From Desulfosporosinus sp. Sb-LF (GTDB lineage Bacteria; Bacillota; Desulfitobacteriia; Desulfitobacteriales; Desulfitobacteriaceae), in the NCBI RefSeq assembly GCF_004766055.1, contig NZ_SPQR01000012.1, positions 40,807 to 104,806 of the forward strand: 64,000 nt of DNA. The letters run 5' to 3'. This document shows positions 52,548 through 61,934 of this stretch, piece after piece. A model generated the notes under the pieces. That model was given only the letters and a program-made list of their open reading frames with translations. It did not search any database and was not told where the DNA came from. The position numbers were made by a program, and so were the translations under genes. Within the stretch, counting starts at the first letter, position 1; every line of letters starts with the position of its first letter.

Positions 52548-53729
52548 ATGAGAAAGCCACCAGAGCGTCATTACTCATCGAATTTCGTGCGTCCAGCCTC
52601 TACTAAAAGGGGGATCAAGAGTGTGGGACATATTATAAATTCTAAAGAAGAGGTTTACCAGGCACTAGCGGAACGTCTAAGTAAGACACCAGAAGGTGCG
52701 CCGATCAACGAAGACCTCATGGCAATTCTGCATCGACTTTACACGGAAAGCGAAGCCTTAGTGGGCAGTAAATTCTCGTCAATTCCTATGCCCTTGGAGA
52801 AGATCGCAACCCTCACGGGCATTGAGGACAAGGAATTAAAAATAATTCTAGATGGAATGTCTCAAAAGGGTTTGGTACTGGATATTCCTCGAAAGAATTC
52901 CTTCTATTATATGTTGGCCCCAATGTTAGTTGGATTCTTTGAGTATACCTTTATGCGGACTGGGGATCATGTTAACTTAAAAGAGTTAGCGGAGCTATTT
53001 GAAACTTACTTTCATAGCGCTGGGGTCATGAAAGAAATTGCAGGCATTGATACGAAGGTAATGAGGACCCTGATTTATGAAAGTATTATACCCCTGGCAG
53101 TGGAAACAGAAGTATTAGACTATGAGAGAGCGTCGCAAATCATTAGGGAATCTGGCGGAGGTGCAATCACCATGTGCGCCTGCCGCCACGAAGCATCTCA
53201 TCTTGGCACAGCCTGCGACGCACCGGTAGAAGTATGCATGTCCCTTGGTGGAGCCGCCGAATGGATCGTGCGCAAAGGTCTTGGCAAACCAGCAACTGTG
53301 GACGACCTGTTGAGCGTACTGGATCAGACGCAGAAACTTGGATTAGTTCACCTTTGTGATAACGTGATGAATAAACCCACCTACATCTGCAACTGTTGTG
53401 GTTGTTGCTGTAAAGTTCTCCGTGGTATCAATGAGCAACAAGTCTTTGCTACTCATCCAAGTAATTTTATTCCTTCCATAGAACTAGAAAGTTGCATTGG
53501 CTGTGGTCTTTGTGCGGATAAGTGTCAAATCCATGCGATCACTATGACGAATTTAGGAAATGAACTAGAAGTGCCCGTTTTGAAGAATGAAGTTTGTATT
53601 GGTTGCGGGGTATGCTCCACTGATTGTCCTAGTGGTGCTTTGACTATGTCTCAGCGAGCTGTAGTGTCTGTTCCTCCAGAGAATCATCGGGAGAAATTAA
53701 AGCGAATGGCCTCGGAGAAGGGTCGATAG
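52548..53729 (+). CDS. Multi-cluster 4Fe-4S ferredoxin-type protein
   Basis: Protein of 393 residues. The N-terminal half is helical with no cofactor motif and looks like a winged-helix or scaffold domain. The middle has CACRHEA...C...VC (about 210-228) and CNCCGCCC (about 282). The C-terminus has two ferredoxin motifs, CIGCGLCADKC (about 316) and CIGCGVCSTDCP (about 354). It probably passes electrons for the two upstream oxidoreductases. ATG 52548 lacks a good ribosome site. A GTG at 52623 behind AAAAGGGGG is an attractive alternative that removes a basic 25-residue N-terminus. Confidence 0.85.
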   Translation: MRKPPERHYSSNFVRPASTKRGIKSVGHIINSKEEVYQALAERLSKTPEGAPINEDLMAILHRLYTESEALVGSKFSSIPMPLEKIATLTGIEDKELKIILDGMSQKGLVLDIPRKNSFYYMLAPMLVGFFEYTFMRTGDHVNLKELAELFETYFHSAGVMKEIAGIDTKVMRTLIYESIIPLAVETEVLDYERASQIIRESGGGAITMCACRHEASHLGTACDAPVEVCMSLGGAAEWIVRKGLGKPATVDDLLSVLDQTQKLGLVHLCDNVMNKPTYICNCCGCCCKVLRGINEQQVFATHPSNFIPSIELESCIGCGLCADKCQIHAITMTNLGNELEVPVLKNEVCIGCGVCSTDCPSGALTMSQRAVVSVPPENHREKLKRMASEKGR

Positions 53730-53769
53730 GTGTTTGGTGAATAATCCTCCAACTTATATGAAATTATCG

Positions 53770-53826
53770 AACAAATGGGGTGTAACAAACTAGGAAAACA
53801 AGTTTAGTTACACCCCATTTGTTTAA
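53770..53826. terminator. Bidirectional terminator between convergent genes
   Basis: AACAAATGGGGTGTAAC (53770-53786) and GTTACACCCCATTTGTT (53807-53823) form a perfect 17-bp stem. It lies between the ferredoxin gene and the convergent metallophosphoesterase gene and can serve both. Confidence 0.88.
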
Positions 53827-53875
53827 GTTCCACTAATTTAGATGGTTTGTTTCACTATCATAGAAAGACTAAGAT

Positions 53876-54916
53876 CTAGAACTCGTATTGTGCGCCCGGA
53901 ATCCAGGTTTTAGTCAGGAAGTCACGCCCTTTTATAAACACCTTGTTTTTCAAGACCTCAACCACAAGACCTTCACTCTTGTCAGGGAGTGGATGTCCGT
54001 TGGCATCTCGGGGAAGAGAGACAGAGGAACTATTAACCATCACAAATTCTTGTTTCAGAATTGTCGTGGGCAGTTCTAGTTGACGGTGAATATGGCCAGA
54101 GAAAAAAATAACTTCTGGAAATCGATTAAGGATTTCACGCAAGCGATCGGCCTGAATTACAAAGTCGGGTTTGCTGAGAGTAGAACCGAGCCGGACCAGT
54201 GGTTGATGCAGGAATACGAAGATAGGTTTATTTGGTGAATAATTTTCCTTTAGCTTCAACTCAAGCCATGCTAATTGCTTGTCTGATAGATAGGCTTTAT
54301 CACCATAGGCAGGGTCAGAGATAGCCGAATTCTCCGATCCGAGAAAAATAAAATGATAATTCTGTAAATATTCGTCATAGAAAACTTGGCTACGTTTTGT
54401 AAAATCAAGAAAACGATTAACTGCGGTAATGTCGGTTTCACCGTTAGGGAAGGTGTCCCGGCTCCAGGCATTGGTGATTGGATTGTGATATGCCTTGTAA
54501 AACTCATGGTTTCCAATGGTGTAAGAAATGGCAGGATGGTTTTTCTGCTGCTTGATCAGGTTTCCTAAAGTATTGTAGTCTTGTGGCGTCCCGTCTCCTA
54601 AATCACCGTTAATGATCAGGTTAGAGACATGGAGTTTTACCATATCGCCCAACATCTGCTGAAACTTATTTTGTGCTACTGGGTTGGTATTTTGCACATG
54701 AATGTCGCTTACTACGCCAAAAAGAAGGCTGGATGTGAGTTGATCGGGCTCATTTGATGGTGTTAAGGGAGAATAACTGGTAGGAGCCACAGACGGTTTT
54801 GAAATTGCTGGTATGCTACGAACAGGAAGGTTTAAAGAGAAAGCACTGTTAGTGGCAGTCACTGTGGCTGTCAAAAGAAAAACGAAAGGGAGTAGTAGCA
54901 GTAGAACCTTTCTCAT
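53876..54916 (-). CDS. Secreted metallophosphoesterase
   Basis: Calcineurin-like phosphoesterase of 346 residues with a Sec signal peptide (about 1-22, a run of Leu after MRK) and a proline/serine-rich linker to residue 60. All five metal motifs are present: SDIH, GDLGDG, GNHE, FLHQP and GHIH. It is therefore likely an active dimetal phosphatase or phosphodiesterase outside the membrane; the substrate is unknown. No lipobox Cys is seen. The start is at 54916 (complement) with a GGAGG-like site in the upstream AAAAGGAT region. It stands alone, convergent to the ferredoxin operon. Confidence 0.9.
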   Translation of the reverse strand: MRKVLLLLLPFVFLLTATVTATNSAFSLNLPVRSIPAISKPSVAPTSYSPLTPSNEPDQLTSSLLFGVVSDIHVQNTNPVAQNKFQQMLGDMVKLHVSNLIINGDLGDGTPQDYNTLGNLIKQQKNHPAISYTIGNHEFYKAYHNPITNAWSRDTFPNGETDITAVNRFLDFTKRSQVFYDEYLQNYHFIFLGSENSAISDPAYGDKAYLSDKQLAWLELKLKENYSPNKPIFVFLHQPLVRLGSTLSKPDFVIQADRLREILNRFPEVIFFSGHIHRQLELPTTILKQEFVMVNSSSVSLPRDANGHPLPDKSEGLVVEVLKNKVFIKGRDFLTKTWIPGAQYEF

Positions 54917-55164
54917 ATCCTTTTCCTCCGGGTCGCTTTATTTATAGTTAATTTCATTATGCATGGTTAACTTCTCTTTGAATAGCTTTTTCTTATTCCG
55001 TCTATGCCACAATATGGATAGAGCGAAGAATTGTGCAGCTCAAGAACTTTTGCACTAAAATATTTAAGTAATATTAACTCCAAAAGGTGTGATACTGTTC
55101 ACAACTTTCTAGCCAAAATAGGTTTATAATCAGGTGAAATAAATTGAGCTGGGAGTGAGTCAAG

Positions 55165-55752
55165 ATGCCACCAGTCGAAAAATCGGGAACACCTGAACCG
55201 GAAGATACGGTGCCATTGATCCGGTCAGAACGAGCCTGGCTGATCAGGTACATATCCAAAATGAAAGGTTATAAAAGGACAACTCCCCTCGTAGCACCTG
55301 CGCCCTTGGACGTGATTATTACATGGATGGGCGCTTTTCTTGGAATAACTGCTATAGTCTTGTTTTCTCACAAGTTTGACCTCCCGATAGTGGCTTCGTT
55401 TGGCGCATCAGCGGTGTTAATATACGGTGTTCCTGATGCTCCGCTATCCCAACCACGCAATGTTTTTTTTGGACATACTCTTTCGGCCACGGTGGGTGTT
55501 GCAACGTATATGATATTCGGTTTAACTTGGTGGTCACCAGCCTTAGGTACAGCCCTTGCTTTGGTTGTTATCATTCTTACCAAGACGACGCACCCGCCAG
55601 GAGGAGCAACCGCGTTGTTCGCTGTTTTGAGTAAGGCACAACCAGACTATATTTTGAATCCGATTGCTACTGGAGCGGTTATTTTAATCTTGATCGGACT
55701 TCTGGTCAATAACTTGTCCCCTAATAGGCATTACCCAAGGTATTGGTATTAG
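55165..55752 (+). CDS. HPP-family membrane protein
   Basis: Integral membrane protein of 195 residues with a soluble N-terminus of about 45 residues, then four hydrophobic spans. The HPP family name motif appears as THPPGGATAL (about residue 145), and FGASAVLIYGVPDAPLSQPRNVFFGH (about 95) is also family-typical. The fused CBS domains found in some relatives are absent. Some HPP proteins in plants and cyanobacteria transport nitrite; here the role is unknown. ATG 55165 follows GGGAGTGAG. A UspA gene follows about 80 bases downstream and may be cotranscribed. Confidence 0.87.
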   Translation: MPPVEKSGTPEPEDTVPLIRSERAWLIRYISKMKGYKRTTPLVAPAPLDVIITWMGAFLGITAIVLFSHKFDLPIVASFGASAVLIYGVPDAPLSQPRNVFFGHTLSATVGVATYMIFGLTWWSPALGTALALVVIILTKTTHPPGGATALFAVLSKAQPDYILNPIATGAVILILIGLLVNNLSPNRHYPRYWY

Positions 55753-55832
55753 GTGCGCCATCCGAAAGTCATACTTTTAGAGAAGTATGAGAAATCTATA
55801 GTCAATAATACGACCAAGAGAAGGGAGAACGC

Positions 55833-56258
55833 ATGTTTAAGACTATTTTAGTTCCTACCGATGCTTCTGAATCAGCACAGCGTGCTTTGCTGAATGCCAT
55901 AGAATTAGCAAAAGAGTTTGGTTCCCAAATTGTTCTCTTGCACGTTGTTTTTACGCCGGAGGCGTTGGGTTATACACTTTCAAGCGGAATTACCGTACCC
56001 CAGGAAGAAATCAGTATTTATGGTGGAGAGGCTTTGACGGCCGCTCTAGCCGGGATTGACACGAGGAATGTGCCCATTGAGAAAAAACAAATACCTGGGC
56101 ATCCAGCAATCGCTATACTTGAAGAGATTAAGAGCGGCCATATCGACCTTGTTGTCATGGGAAACCGCGGGTATGGCCCGATTGTCGGATCCCTGATGGG
56201 AAGCATTAGTCAACGTGTTTTATGCAAAGCAGAATGTCCAGTCATGATTGTTAAATAG
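55833..56258 (+). CDS. Universal stress protein (UspA family), compact type
   Basis: Standard-length USP of 141 residues, starting MFKTILVPTDASESAQRAL and with the ATP-binding loop MGNRGYGPIVGSLMGSISQRV. It is not a close relative of the two long USPs at 33697 and 39135, which carry an extra insertion and a different tail. Pairing with HPP hints at a stress- or energy-dependent role for that membrane protein. AGGGAG precedes ATG 55833. Confidence 0.93.
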   Translation: MFKTILVPTDASESAQRALLNAIELAKEFGSQIVLLHVVFTPEALGYTLSSGITVPQEEISIYGGEALTAALAGIDTRNVPIEKKQIPGHPAIAILEEIKSGHIDLVVMGNRGYGPIVGSLMGSISQRVLCKAECPVMIVK

Positions 56259-56263
56259 TAAAA

Positions 56264-56311
56264 ATAATGGGGAAGCTCAGAAGGTTGTTCTGAGCTTCCC
56301 CATTATTTTAT
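56264..56311 (+). terminator. Strong terminator after uspA
   Basis: AATAATGGGGAAGCTCAGA pairs with TCTGAGCTTCCCCATTATT across a 6-base loop, followed by TTATT. Confidence 0.92.
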
Positions 56312-56391
56312 TGACATATCGGAAAGTCTAGGTCCTTAGGGGTTCTCTCTTTATTTTGCATGTTTGGCATAATGGAGCCTGGAAATAGACG

Positions 56392-57120
56392 TCAAGTACC
56401 AAAGTGTTTGCTAAACCGGTTTAATAAGTTCAATAGATCTTCCGGTGAAAATTGCATTGATTGTAATTTGCTATTTAAAGTAGGGTCTGCCAATGGTTTG
56501 GAACCAGTCGTTTGCGGCGGCACGACTGCCCTTACAAAAACAGTAGCTAAAAGTTCTAATATCAGTAAAGGCATGGCTCCCCGCACGCCTGGAAACGTAA
56601 ACAATGGAAAAATAAGAAAGACAGACGGAGTAAAAGGTTTATTCGTAAAATCGCCCCAGACGGCTAAAGCCAATATTAGGGGACTCTCCGGTGTTTCAAT
56701 AGTGCCAGTTTGAACGGTTGAAGAAGCGGGTGTGCCGATTGAAGGCTGGACATTGTCGCGTGGCATGGAGGCCAAAAAATCCTGTAAATCACTTAACGAC
56801 ATCCGCACAGTTTGTTCTGGTGATATAACAGGACCTCTCTGAATCGGCATTGATTCAAGACCAAAAAAACGGTCAGCAAGAAACAGGAAAAGTTGGGTAG
56901 CGATGAGAACAGCTACGGACGCAAATACTTTTCCCGTTAACAGTGGTTGTAAGAAAAAAAACGTATTGCTTCCTGGTACTGAACTAACTGGAGCAAAAAT
57001 TGAAAGACCAAAATTCAAAGGTTCTTTAGAAAAATGATATTCACAAGAAATAGGTGCACAAGGATCTGACACAGGCAATAGAGGCATGCTATTAGAAAAC
57101 GACAAATAATGATTGCCCAT
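56392..57120 (-). CDS. Uncharacterised membrane protein
   Basis: Protein of 242 residues on the minus strand with a good AAGAGGGG site before ATG at 57120. Hydrophobic segments lie at about 66-87 and 165-198, possibly one more at about 143-155. The N-terminal 60 residues are rich in Pro, Ser and Phe, and the middle region (100-140) is polar with many Pro and Thr. The C-terminal 40 residues are soluble. No family recognised. A small plus-strand frame overlaps it but lacks a ribosome site. Confidence 0.65.
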   Translation of the reverse strand: MGNHYLSFSNSMPLLPVSDPCAPISCEYHFSKEPLNFGLSIFAPVSSVPGSNTFFFLQPLLTGKVFASVAVLIATQLFLFLADRFFGLESMPIQRGPVISPEQTVRMSLSDLQDFLASMPRDNVQPSIGTPASSTVQTGTIETPESPLILALAVWGDFTNKPFTPSVFLIFPLFTFPGVRGAMPLLILELLATVFVRAVVPPQTTGSKPLADPTLNSKLQSMQFSPEDLLNLLNRFSKHFGT

Positions 57121-57508
57121 ACGTATAATCCCCTCTTCCTATTCTAGATTATGAGGAGCTTGCTGGAAACGTACCTCATTCTAAAGATGCTTGTGGGCGT
57201 TTTTTATCGACGATCCTCTAGGAAAATGACCTAGATTCCATTAAAAGTTGTAAGGATTTTGATGGTGATCCAACCGTTCCTCCGTTAGTTTAGTTATGTA
57301 ATATGGAGAGATATGCATCAGGACTATTATAAGGGGCTTCATAGTTACGAATAAAAAATTTCAGTAGACCAACAAAAAACCGAGGTTGCAGCCTCGGTCT
57401 TTCTTATAATTAGGTAAGTAGCCTAGACAAAGTGGTTCAACAGGTGATATTGTACTTATCGGCGGGTAGCCATCGAAAACACAAATCAATTAAGGAAGTG
57501 AACTGGTC
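57121..57508 (+). other. Intergenic region before parE with a terminator-like hairpin
   Basis: ACCGAGG (57379-57385) and CCTCGGT (57392-57398) form a compact stem followed by CTTTCTT. No gene ends nearby on the plus strand, so it may be an attenuator in the parE leader. No gene is supported in the stretch. Confidence 0.55.
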
Positions 57509-59422
57509 TTGTCAGAAACGCAATATAATGCAGAATCTATCCAGGTCTTAGAGGGATTGGAGGCCGTTCGTAAACGTCCTGGCATGTATATCGGTTCCAC
57601 TGGGAGCAAAGGACTTCATCACCTAGCTTATGAAATCATCGACAACGCGATTGATGAGGCTGGGGCGGGGTTTTGTGATCGGATTGCAGTCACTATTAAT
57701 ACCGATGGATCGATGACCATAGAGGACAATGGACGTGGGATTCCAGTTGACATACATTCTATCAAGAAAATTGCAGCAGTAAGGTTAGCGTTTGAGACGT
57801 TACATGCGGGAGGTAAATTTGGCGGAGACACCTACAAAACATCCGGAGGATTGCATGGTGTCGGAGCAAGCGTGGTCAACGCTTTGTCTGTTTACGTAAC
57901 GGTTGATATAAAACGGGATGGAAAACTTTATCGGGTGGAGTATGCCAACGGGGGTCAGCTTAAGTCGGATTTACACGTTATCGGGAAGAAACAAACAGGT
58001 ACTGGAACAACGGTTGTCTTTAAACCAGATCCTCTGATTTTCAAAGAAACCACCGTTTTCAAATATGATACTCTGCGTAGTCGTTTGATGGAACTCTCGT
58101 TTCTAAACAACGGCCTAACAATTCATCTGACCGATCAACGGGGGGAACTCAAATCGGAAACGTTTTGTTCTCAAAATGGGATTATCGGTTTTGTAGAACA
58201 CTTAGTAAAAGAATCGAGTTTTTCGCCAGTACATAAGAAACCTCTCTATTTTAAAGAGGAAAAAGATGATGTAATTGTAGAGTGTGCTCTGCAGTATAAC
58301 GACGGAGATGATGAATCTCTACATTCTTATGTCAATAATATTCCGACGGATGAAGGTGGTACTCATGAATCTGGATTTCGAACGGCTTTGACGAAGGTCT
58401 TTAATCAATACGGTCGGAAAAATAATCTCTTCAAAAAGGAGGAAAATCTGATCGGGGATGACCTTAAGGATGGTTTGATATGTGTACTATCACTCAAGGT
58501 AAAAGATCCTCAATTTGAAGGTCAGACCAAGACGAAACTCTCTAATATGGAAGTCGAGGGAATTGTCCAGTCACTTACCAACGAAGGGATTAGTCAATTC
58601 TTTGAGCAAAACCCAGCCGTGGCTAAAGATGTCATCAATCGGACGTTGACAACTTGCCTGATTAGACTCGCTGCCAAAAAGGCCAAGGAGCTTAAAAAGA
58701 AAGCTCGCGATGCCGAGGTTAAAGCATTAAGTGGCAAACTTGCAGCTTGTAGTGGAAAGGACAAATCCCGTAATGAACTTTTTCTAGTCGAAGGGGATAG
58801 TGCAGGAGGGTCAGCTAAAATGGGGCGCGATCGACGATTCCAGGCCATTCTTCCGTTACGGGGTAAGGTGATTAATACTTACCGTGCCAAGATTGATAAA
58901 GTGTTGGAAAATGAGGAGATCAGGAGTATTATTACGGCGGTTGGCTCGGGGATCGGGAAAGAGTTCGATTTGGAAAAGGGTAATTATGCGCGTGTTTGTA
59001 TAATGACAGACGCGGATATTGACGGGGCCCACATTCGCTGTCTCTTGTTGACGTTTTTCTATCGCTATATGAAACCTCTGATTTTGAATGGAAGGGTGTA
59101 TATCGCCCAATCTCCTTTATATAAAGTAGAGAAGGAACGAGGCAAGATTATCCGCTACGCTTTCGACGATATCGAACTAAAAAAAGAACTCAAAGATCTA
59201 GGAAAGACGGCCAAGATTTCACGCTACAAAGGACTTGGCGAAATGAATCCAGAACAACTATGGGAAACAACTCTGAATCCTGCTAATCGGCGTATGATAC
59301 AGGTGACGATCGATGATACTCTAGAGGCAGAGCGTAAGCTTAGAATTCTCATGAGTGAGCTAGTCGAGCCAAGGCGTGATTTTCTGATGGAGAATATTGT
59401 TTTTACTGACGATGATATGTAG
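57509..59422 (+). CDS. parE: Topoisomerase IV subunit B
   Basis: ATPase subunit of a type IIA topoisomerase, 637 residues. The GHKL motifs are EIIDNAIDEA (about 42), DNGRGIPVD (about 72) and GGLHGVGASVVNAL (about 112). The TOPRIM motifs are LVEGDSAGGSA (about 427) and MTDADIDGAHI (about 499). I favour ParE over GyrB because of GGKFGGDTYKTSGG, RNELFLVEGD and LRGKVINT; most Firmicute GyrB read differently at these places. TTG 57509 follows AAGGAAG. It is cotranscribed with parC 24 bases downstream. Together they decatenate daughter chromosomes. Confidence 0.88.
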   Translation: MSETQYNAESIQVLEGLEAVRKRPGMYIGSTGSKGLHHLAYEIIDNAIDEAGAGFCDRIAVTINTDGSMTIEDNGRGIPVDIHSIKKIAAVRLAFETLHAGGKFGGDTYKTSGGLHGVGASVVNALSVYVTVDIKRDGKLYRVEYANGGQLKSDLHVIGKKQTGTGTTVVFKPDPLIFKETTVFKYDTLRSRLMELSFLNNGLTIHLTDQRGELKSETFCSQNGIIGFVEHLVKESSFSPVHKKPLYFKEEKDDVIVECALQYNDGDDESLHSYVNNIPTDEGGTHESGFRTALTKVFNQYGRKNNLFKKEENLIGDDLKDGLICVLSLKVKDPQFEGQTKTKLSNMEVEGIVQSLTNEGISQFFEQNPAVAKDVINRTLTTCLIRLAAKKAKELKKKARDAEVKALSGKLAACSGKDKSRNELFLVEGDSAGGSAKMGRDRRFQAILPLRGKVINTYRAKIDKVLENEEIRSIITAVGSGIGKEFDLEKGNYARVCIMTDADIDGAHIRCLLLTFFYRYMKPLILNGRVYIAQSPLYKVEKERGKIIRYAFDDIELKKELKDLGKTAKISRYKGLGEMNPEQLWETTLNPANRRMIQVTIDDTLEAERKLRILMSELVEPRRDFLMENIVFTDDDM

Positions 59423-59446
59423 AGTTTTAGGGGGAGTTAAGATCCA

Positions 59447-61867
59447 ATGAGTGTAACAGAAGACAACATCAGCCAGCGTCCACTCGAAGACGTCTTACCG
59501 GAATCGTTCTTGGGCTATTCCAAACATGTCATATTGCAGCGGGCAGTGCCTGATGTTAGGGATGGGCTCAAGCCGGTTCATCGTAGAATTCTTTATTCTA
59601 TGGATGAAATCGGAATGCACACGGACAAGCCGTATAGCAAGTCAGCTCGGCTGGTAGGGGACTGCATGGGAAAATACCATCCCCACGGTGACTCGTCGAT
59701 CTATGATTCAGCGGTCCGTATGGCTCAACCCTGGGCAACCAGATATCCAATGGTTGATGGCCAGGGAAATTTCGGTTCAATCGATGGAGATAATGCGGCG
59801 GCCATGCGTTACACGGAAATGAGGATGACGCATTTATCCCAACTCATGACTCAAGACATCGAGAAAAATACAGTTCTTTTCAAAGCAAACTACGATCAAC
59901 GGCTGAAAGAACCCGTCGTTCTCCCGAGCCCTTTTCCAAATCTCTTAGTTAATGGAGGGTCAGGAATTGCTGTCGGTATGATGTCCAATATGCCACCGCA
60001 TAATTTGCGGGAAGTCGTAGCCGGTGTGATCTCTCAAATAGATAATCCCCATATTACGGTCGATGAACTCCTAGAAAAGGTGAGTGGACCGGATTTTCCT
60101 ACGGGAGGACTGATTATCGGCACAGAGGGTATTGTCAATGCGTATAAAACCGGACGTGGAAAAGTGACCATGCGTGGTAAGGCGATGATCGAACAAGGTA
60201 AAAATGGTAAAAATCTCATTGTCATTACAGAGGTTCCTTACCAAGTGAATAAATCAACCCTGGCTGCAAAGATTGAAACACTTGCAGACTTGGGTAAAAT
60301 TGAAGGAATAAGCGAGGTCAGAGATGAATCTGATCGGGAGGGGATTCGGCTTGTCGTGGAATGCCGTAAAGAAGCCGATCCTCTTAAGGTTTTACGTCTT
60401 CTGTATAAGCACACCCAGCTGGAAGATACCTTTGGGATTATCAACTTGGTGATTACGGCCGAAGGTACTCCTAAGATTTTGGGACTTAAAGAGATCAACG
60501 CGGCGTTTATCAAACATCGCAGAATCGTCGTCACGAAACGCACGGAATTTGATTTAGAGAAGGCTCGTTTAAAAGCTCACATACTTGAAGGATTAGTTAT
60601 TGCTATCCATAATCTTGATGAAGTGATAGCCCTTATTCGTGCTAGTAAGACCCCGTCTCTGGCTAAGGCGGGACTTATTACGCGTTTTGAACTTTCTGAG
60701 GTTCAAGCGCAGGCCATTTTAGATATGCGGCTCCAAAACTTAACGAACTTTGAACTTGATGGAATTATGAAGGAACATGCCGACATATTAAAACTCATTG
60801 CCGAGTTAGAAGGTATCTTAGCGGATGTAAGCAAGGTGTACGACATTATCAAGAAGGAAATCAAGGAAATTGCAGATAAGTACGGAGATGATCGGCGTAC
60901 GCTCATTTTGCCTGAGCATATGAGGGATCAACTTGATCTGAGTTCCTTCGAGGAAGCCGAAAGTCTCATCGAAGTTATGCTTACAACAAATGGATTTATT
61001 AAAAGGATGCCCCTCCAAACCAAGCGAAACAAAGCGAATGCTCTCGTTTGTACTTTTAAGGATGGAGATACCTTGGCGGAGAGGGTTACGTGCACTGACA
61101 AAGACACGCTTTACTTCTTTACTCGTACTGGGAAATTCTATAGCATTAGTGCGAAAACCGTTCCTGAAGCCAGGAATAAAGATAAAGGAGGAACTTTAAT
61201 CAATTTATTTCCGTTACCGATGGGAGAAAAAGTAATCTCTATTCTCCCCATTAAAGATGCACTAGAAGAGCTGTATTTTGTATTTGTTACGAAGGATGGA
61301 CAGGTCATGCGGAGTCCTGTGAATGATTTTGTGCACGCTCGCTCTTTAGAAGCTATGGGGCTTAAAGAGGGGGATGCAGTAGTCAAAGTGTTCTTGTGTG
61401 ATGATCAAGGGGAATTATTTCTCGCCACACTTAAAGGACAAGCGATTCGGTACCCCTTGACGGAAATTAATCCTATGGGTCGCAAATCACGTGGGGTCAA
61501 AGGAATGGCTTTAGGCAATGAAGATCAGATTGTAGATGCTTTGTTGCTGACTAGTTTAATAGAAGATTCTTTAGGGGATCTGGTGACAATCACTGAACGA
61601 GGATTCCTGAAGCGCACATCGTTTGAGGAATACAAACCCCAAGGACGGGCGGGAAAAGGGGTTGCTATAGGTAAAATAGATCCAGCTGAAACTGGTTTTA
61701 TCGTAGGTATTGCATTAGTACAGGATGAAGCCGTGTTAAATGTCATTCAAGTCAGTGGAACCGCAACCAAGATTGAGATGAAGAACGTCAACGTAGAATC
61801 ACGAATGAAGGCTGGAACGCAAAGGGTCCCGGTTTTGCTGGATGATTTCACGGTTGGGATGGTTTAA
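59447..61867 (+). CDS. parC: Topoisomerase IV subunit A
   Basis: Breakage-reunion subunit of 806 residues. The catalytic tyrosine is in AAAMRYTEMRM (about residue 121), with the quinolone region HPHGDSSIYD upstream. The C-terminal beta-pinwheel repeats are present (RPMGR-type NPMGRKSRGVKGM). The GyrA box, normally Q-R-R-G-G-R-G, is reduced to PQGRAGKG at about 731. This argues for ParC-like decatenation, although partial wrapping activity cannot be excluded. ATG 59447 follows GGGGGAG. The length is between typical ParC and GyrA. Confidence 0.88.
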   Translation: MSVTEDNISQRPLEDVLPESFLGYSKHVILQRAVPDVRDGLKPVHRRILYSMDEIGMHTDKPYSKSARLVGDCMGKYHPHGDSSIYDSAVRMAQPWATRYPMVDGQGNFGSIDGDNAAAMRYTEMRMTHLSQLMTQDIEKNTVLFKANYDQRLKEPVVLPSPFPNLLVNGGSGIAVGMMSNMPPHNLREVVAGVISQIDNPHITVDELLEKVSGPDFPTGGLIIGTEGIVNAYKTGRGKVTMRGKAMIEQGKNGKNLIVITEVPYQVNKSTLAAKIETLADLGKIEGISEVRDESDREGIRLVVECRKEADPLKVLRLLYKHTQLEDTFGIINLVITAEGTPKILGLKEINAAFIKHRRIVVTKRTEFDLEKARLKAHILEGLVIAIHNLDEVIALIRASKTPSLAKAGLITRFELSEVQAQAILDMRLQNLTNFELDGIMKEHADILKLIAELEGILADVSKVYDIIKKEIKEIADKYGDDRRTLILPEHMRDQLDLSSFEEAESLIEVMLTTNGFIKRMPLQTKRNKANALVCTFKDGDTLAERVTCTDKDTLYFFTRTGKFYSISAKTVPEARNKDKGGTLINLFPLPMGEKVISILPIKDALEELYFVFVTKDGQVMRSPVNDFVHARSLEAMGLKEGDAVVKVFLCDDQGELFLATLKGQAIRYPLTEINPMGRKSRGVKGMALGNEDQIVDALLLTSLIEDSLGDLVTITERGFLKRTSFEEYKPQGRAGKGVAIGKIDPAETGFIVGIALVQDEAVLNVIQVSGTATKIEMKNVNVESRMKAGTQRVPVLLDDFTVGMV

Positions 61868-61934
61868 GATACTGGAACTTAGGGTGTGGAATTGCCATAG
61901 AAGTTAGATCATTAATGGAAAGGGAAGGTATCTC

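Noticed and set aside
56360..56713. Plus-strand frame of 117 codons opposite the minus-strand membrane protein
   Set aside because: The minus-strand frame is twice as long, has a good ribosome site and membrane segments; the plus frame has neither.
57509..61867. The parE-parC pair as gyrB-gyrA at the replication origin
   Set aside because: No dnaA, dnaN or recF adjacent, ParE-like signatures and a degenerate GyrA box; nearness to an rRNA operon alone is not enough.
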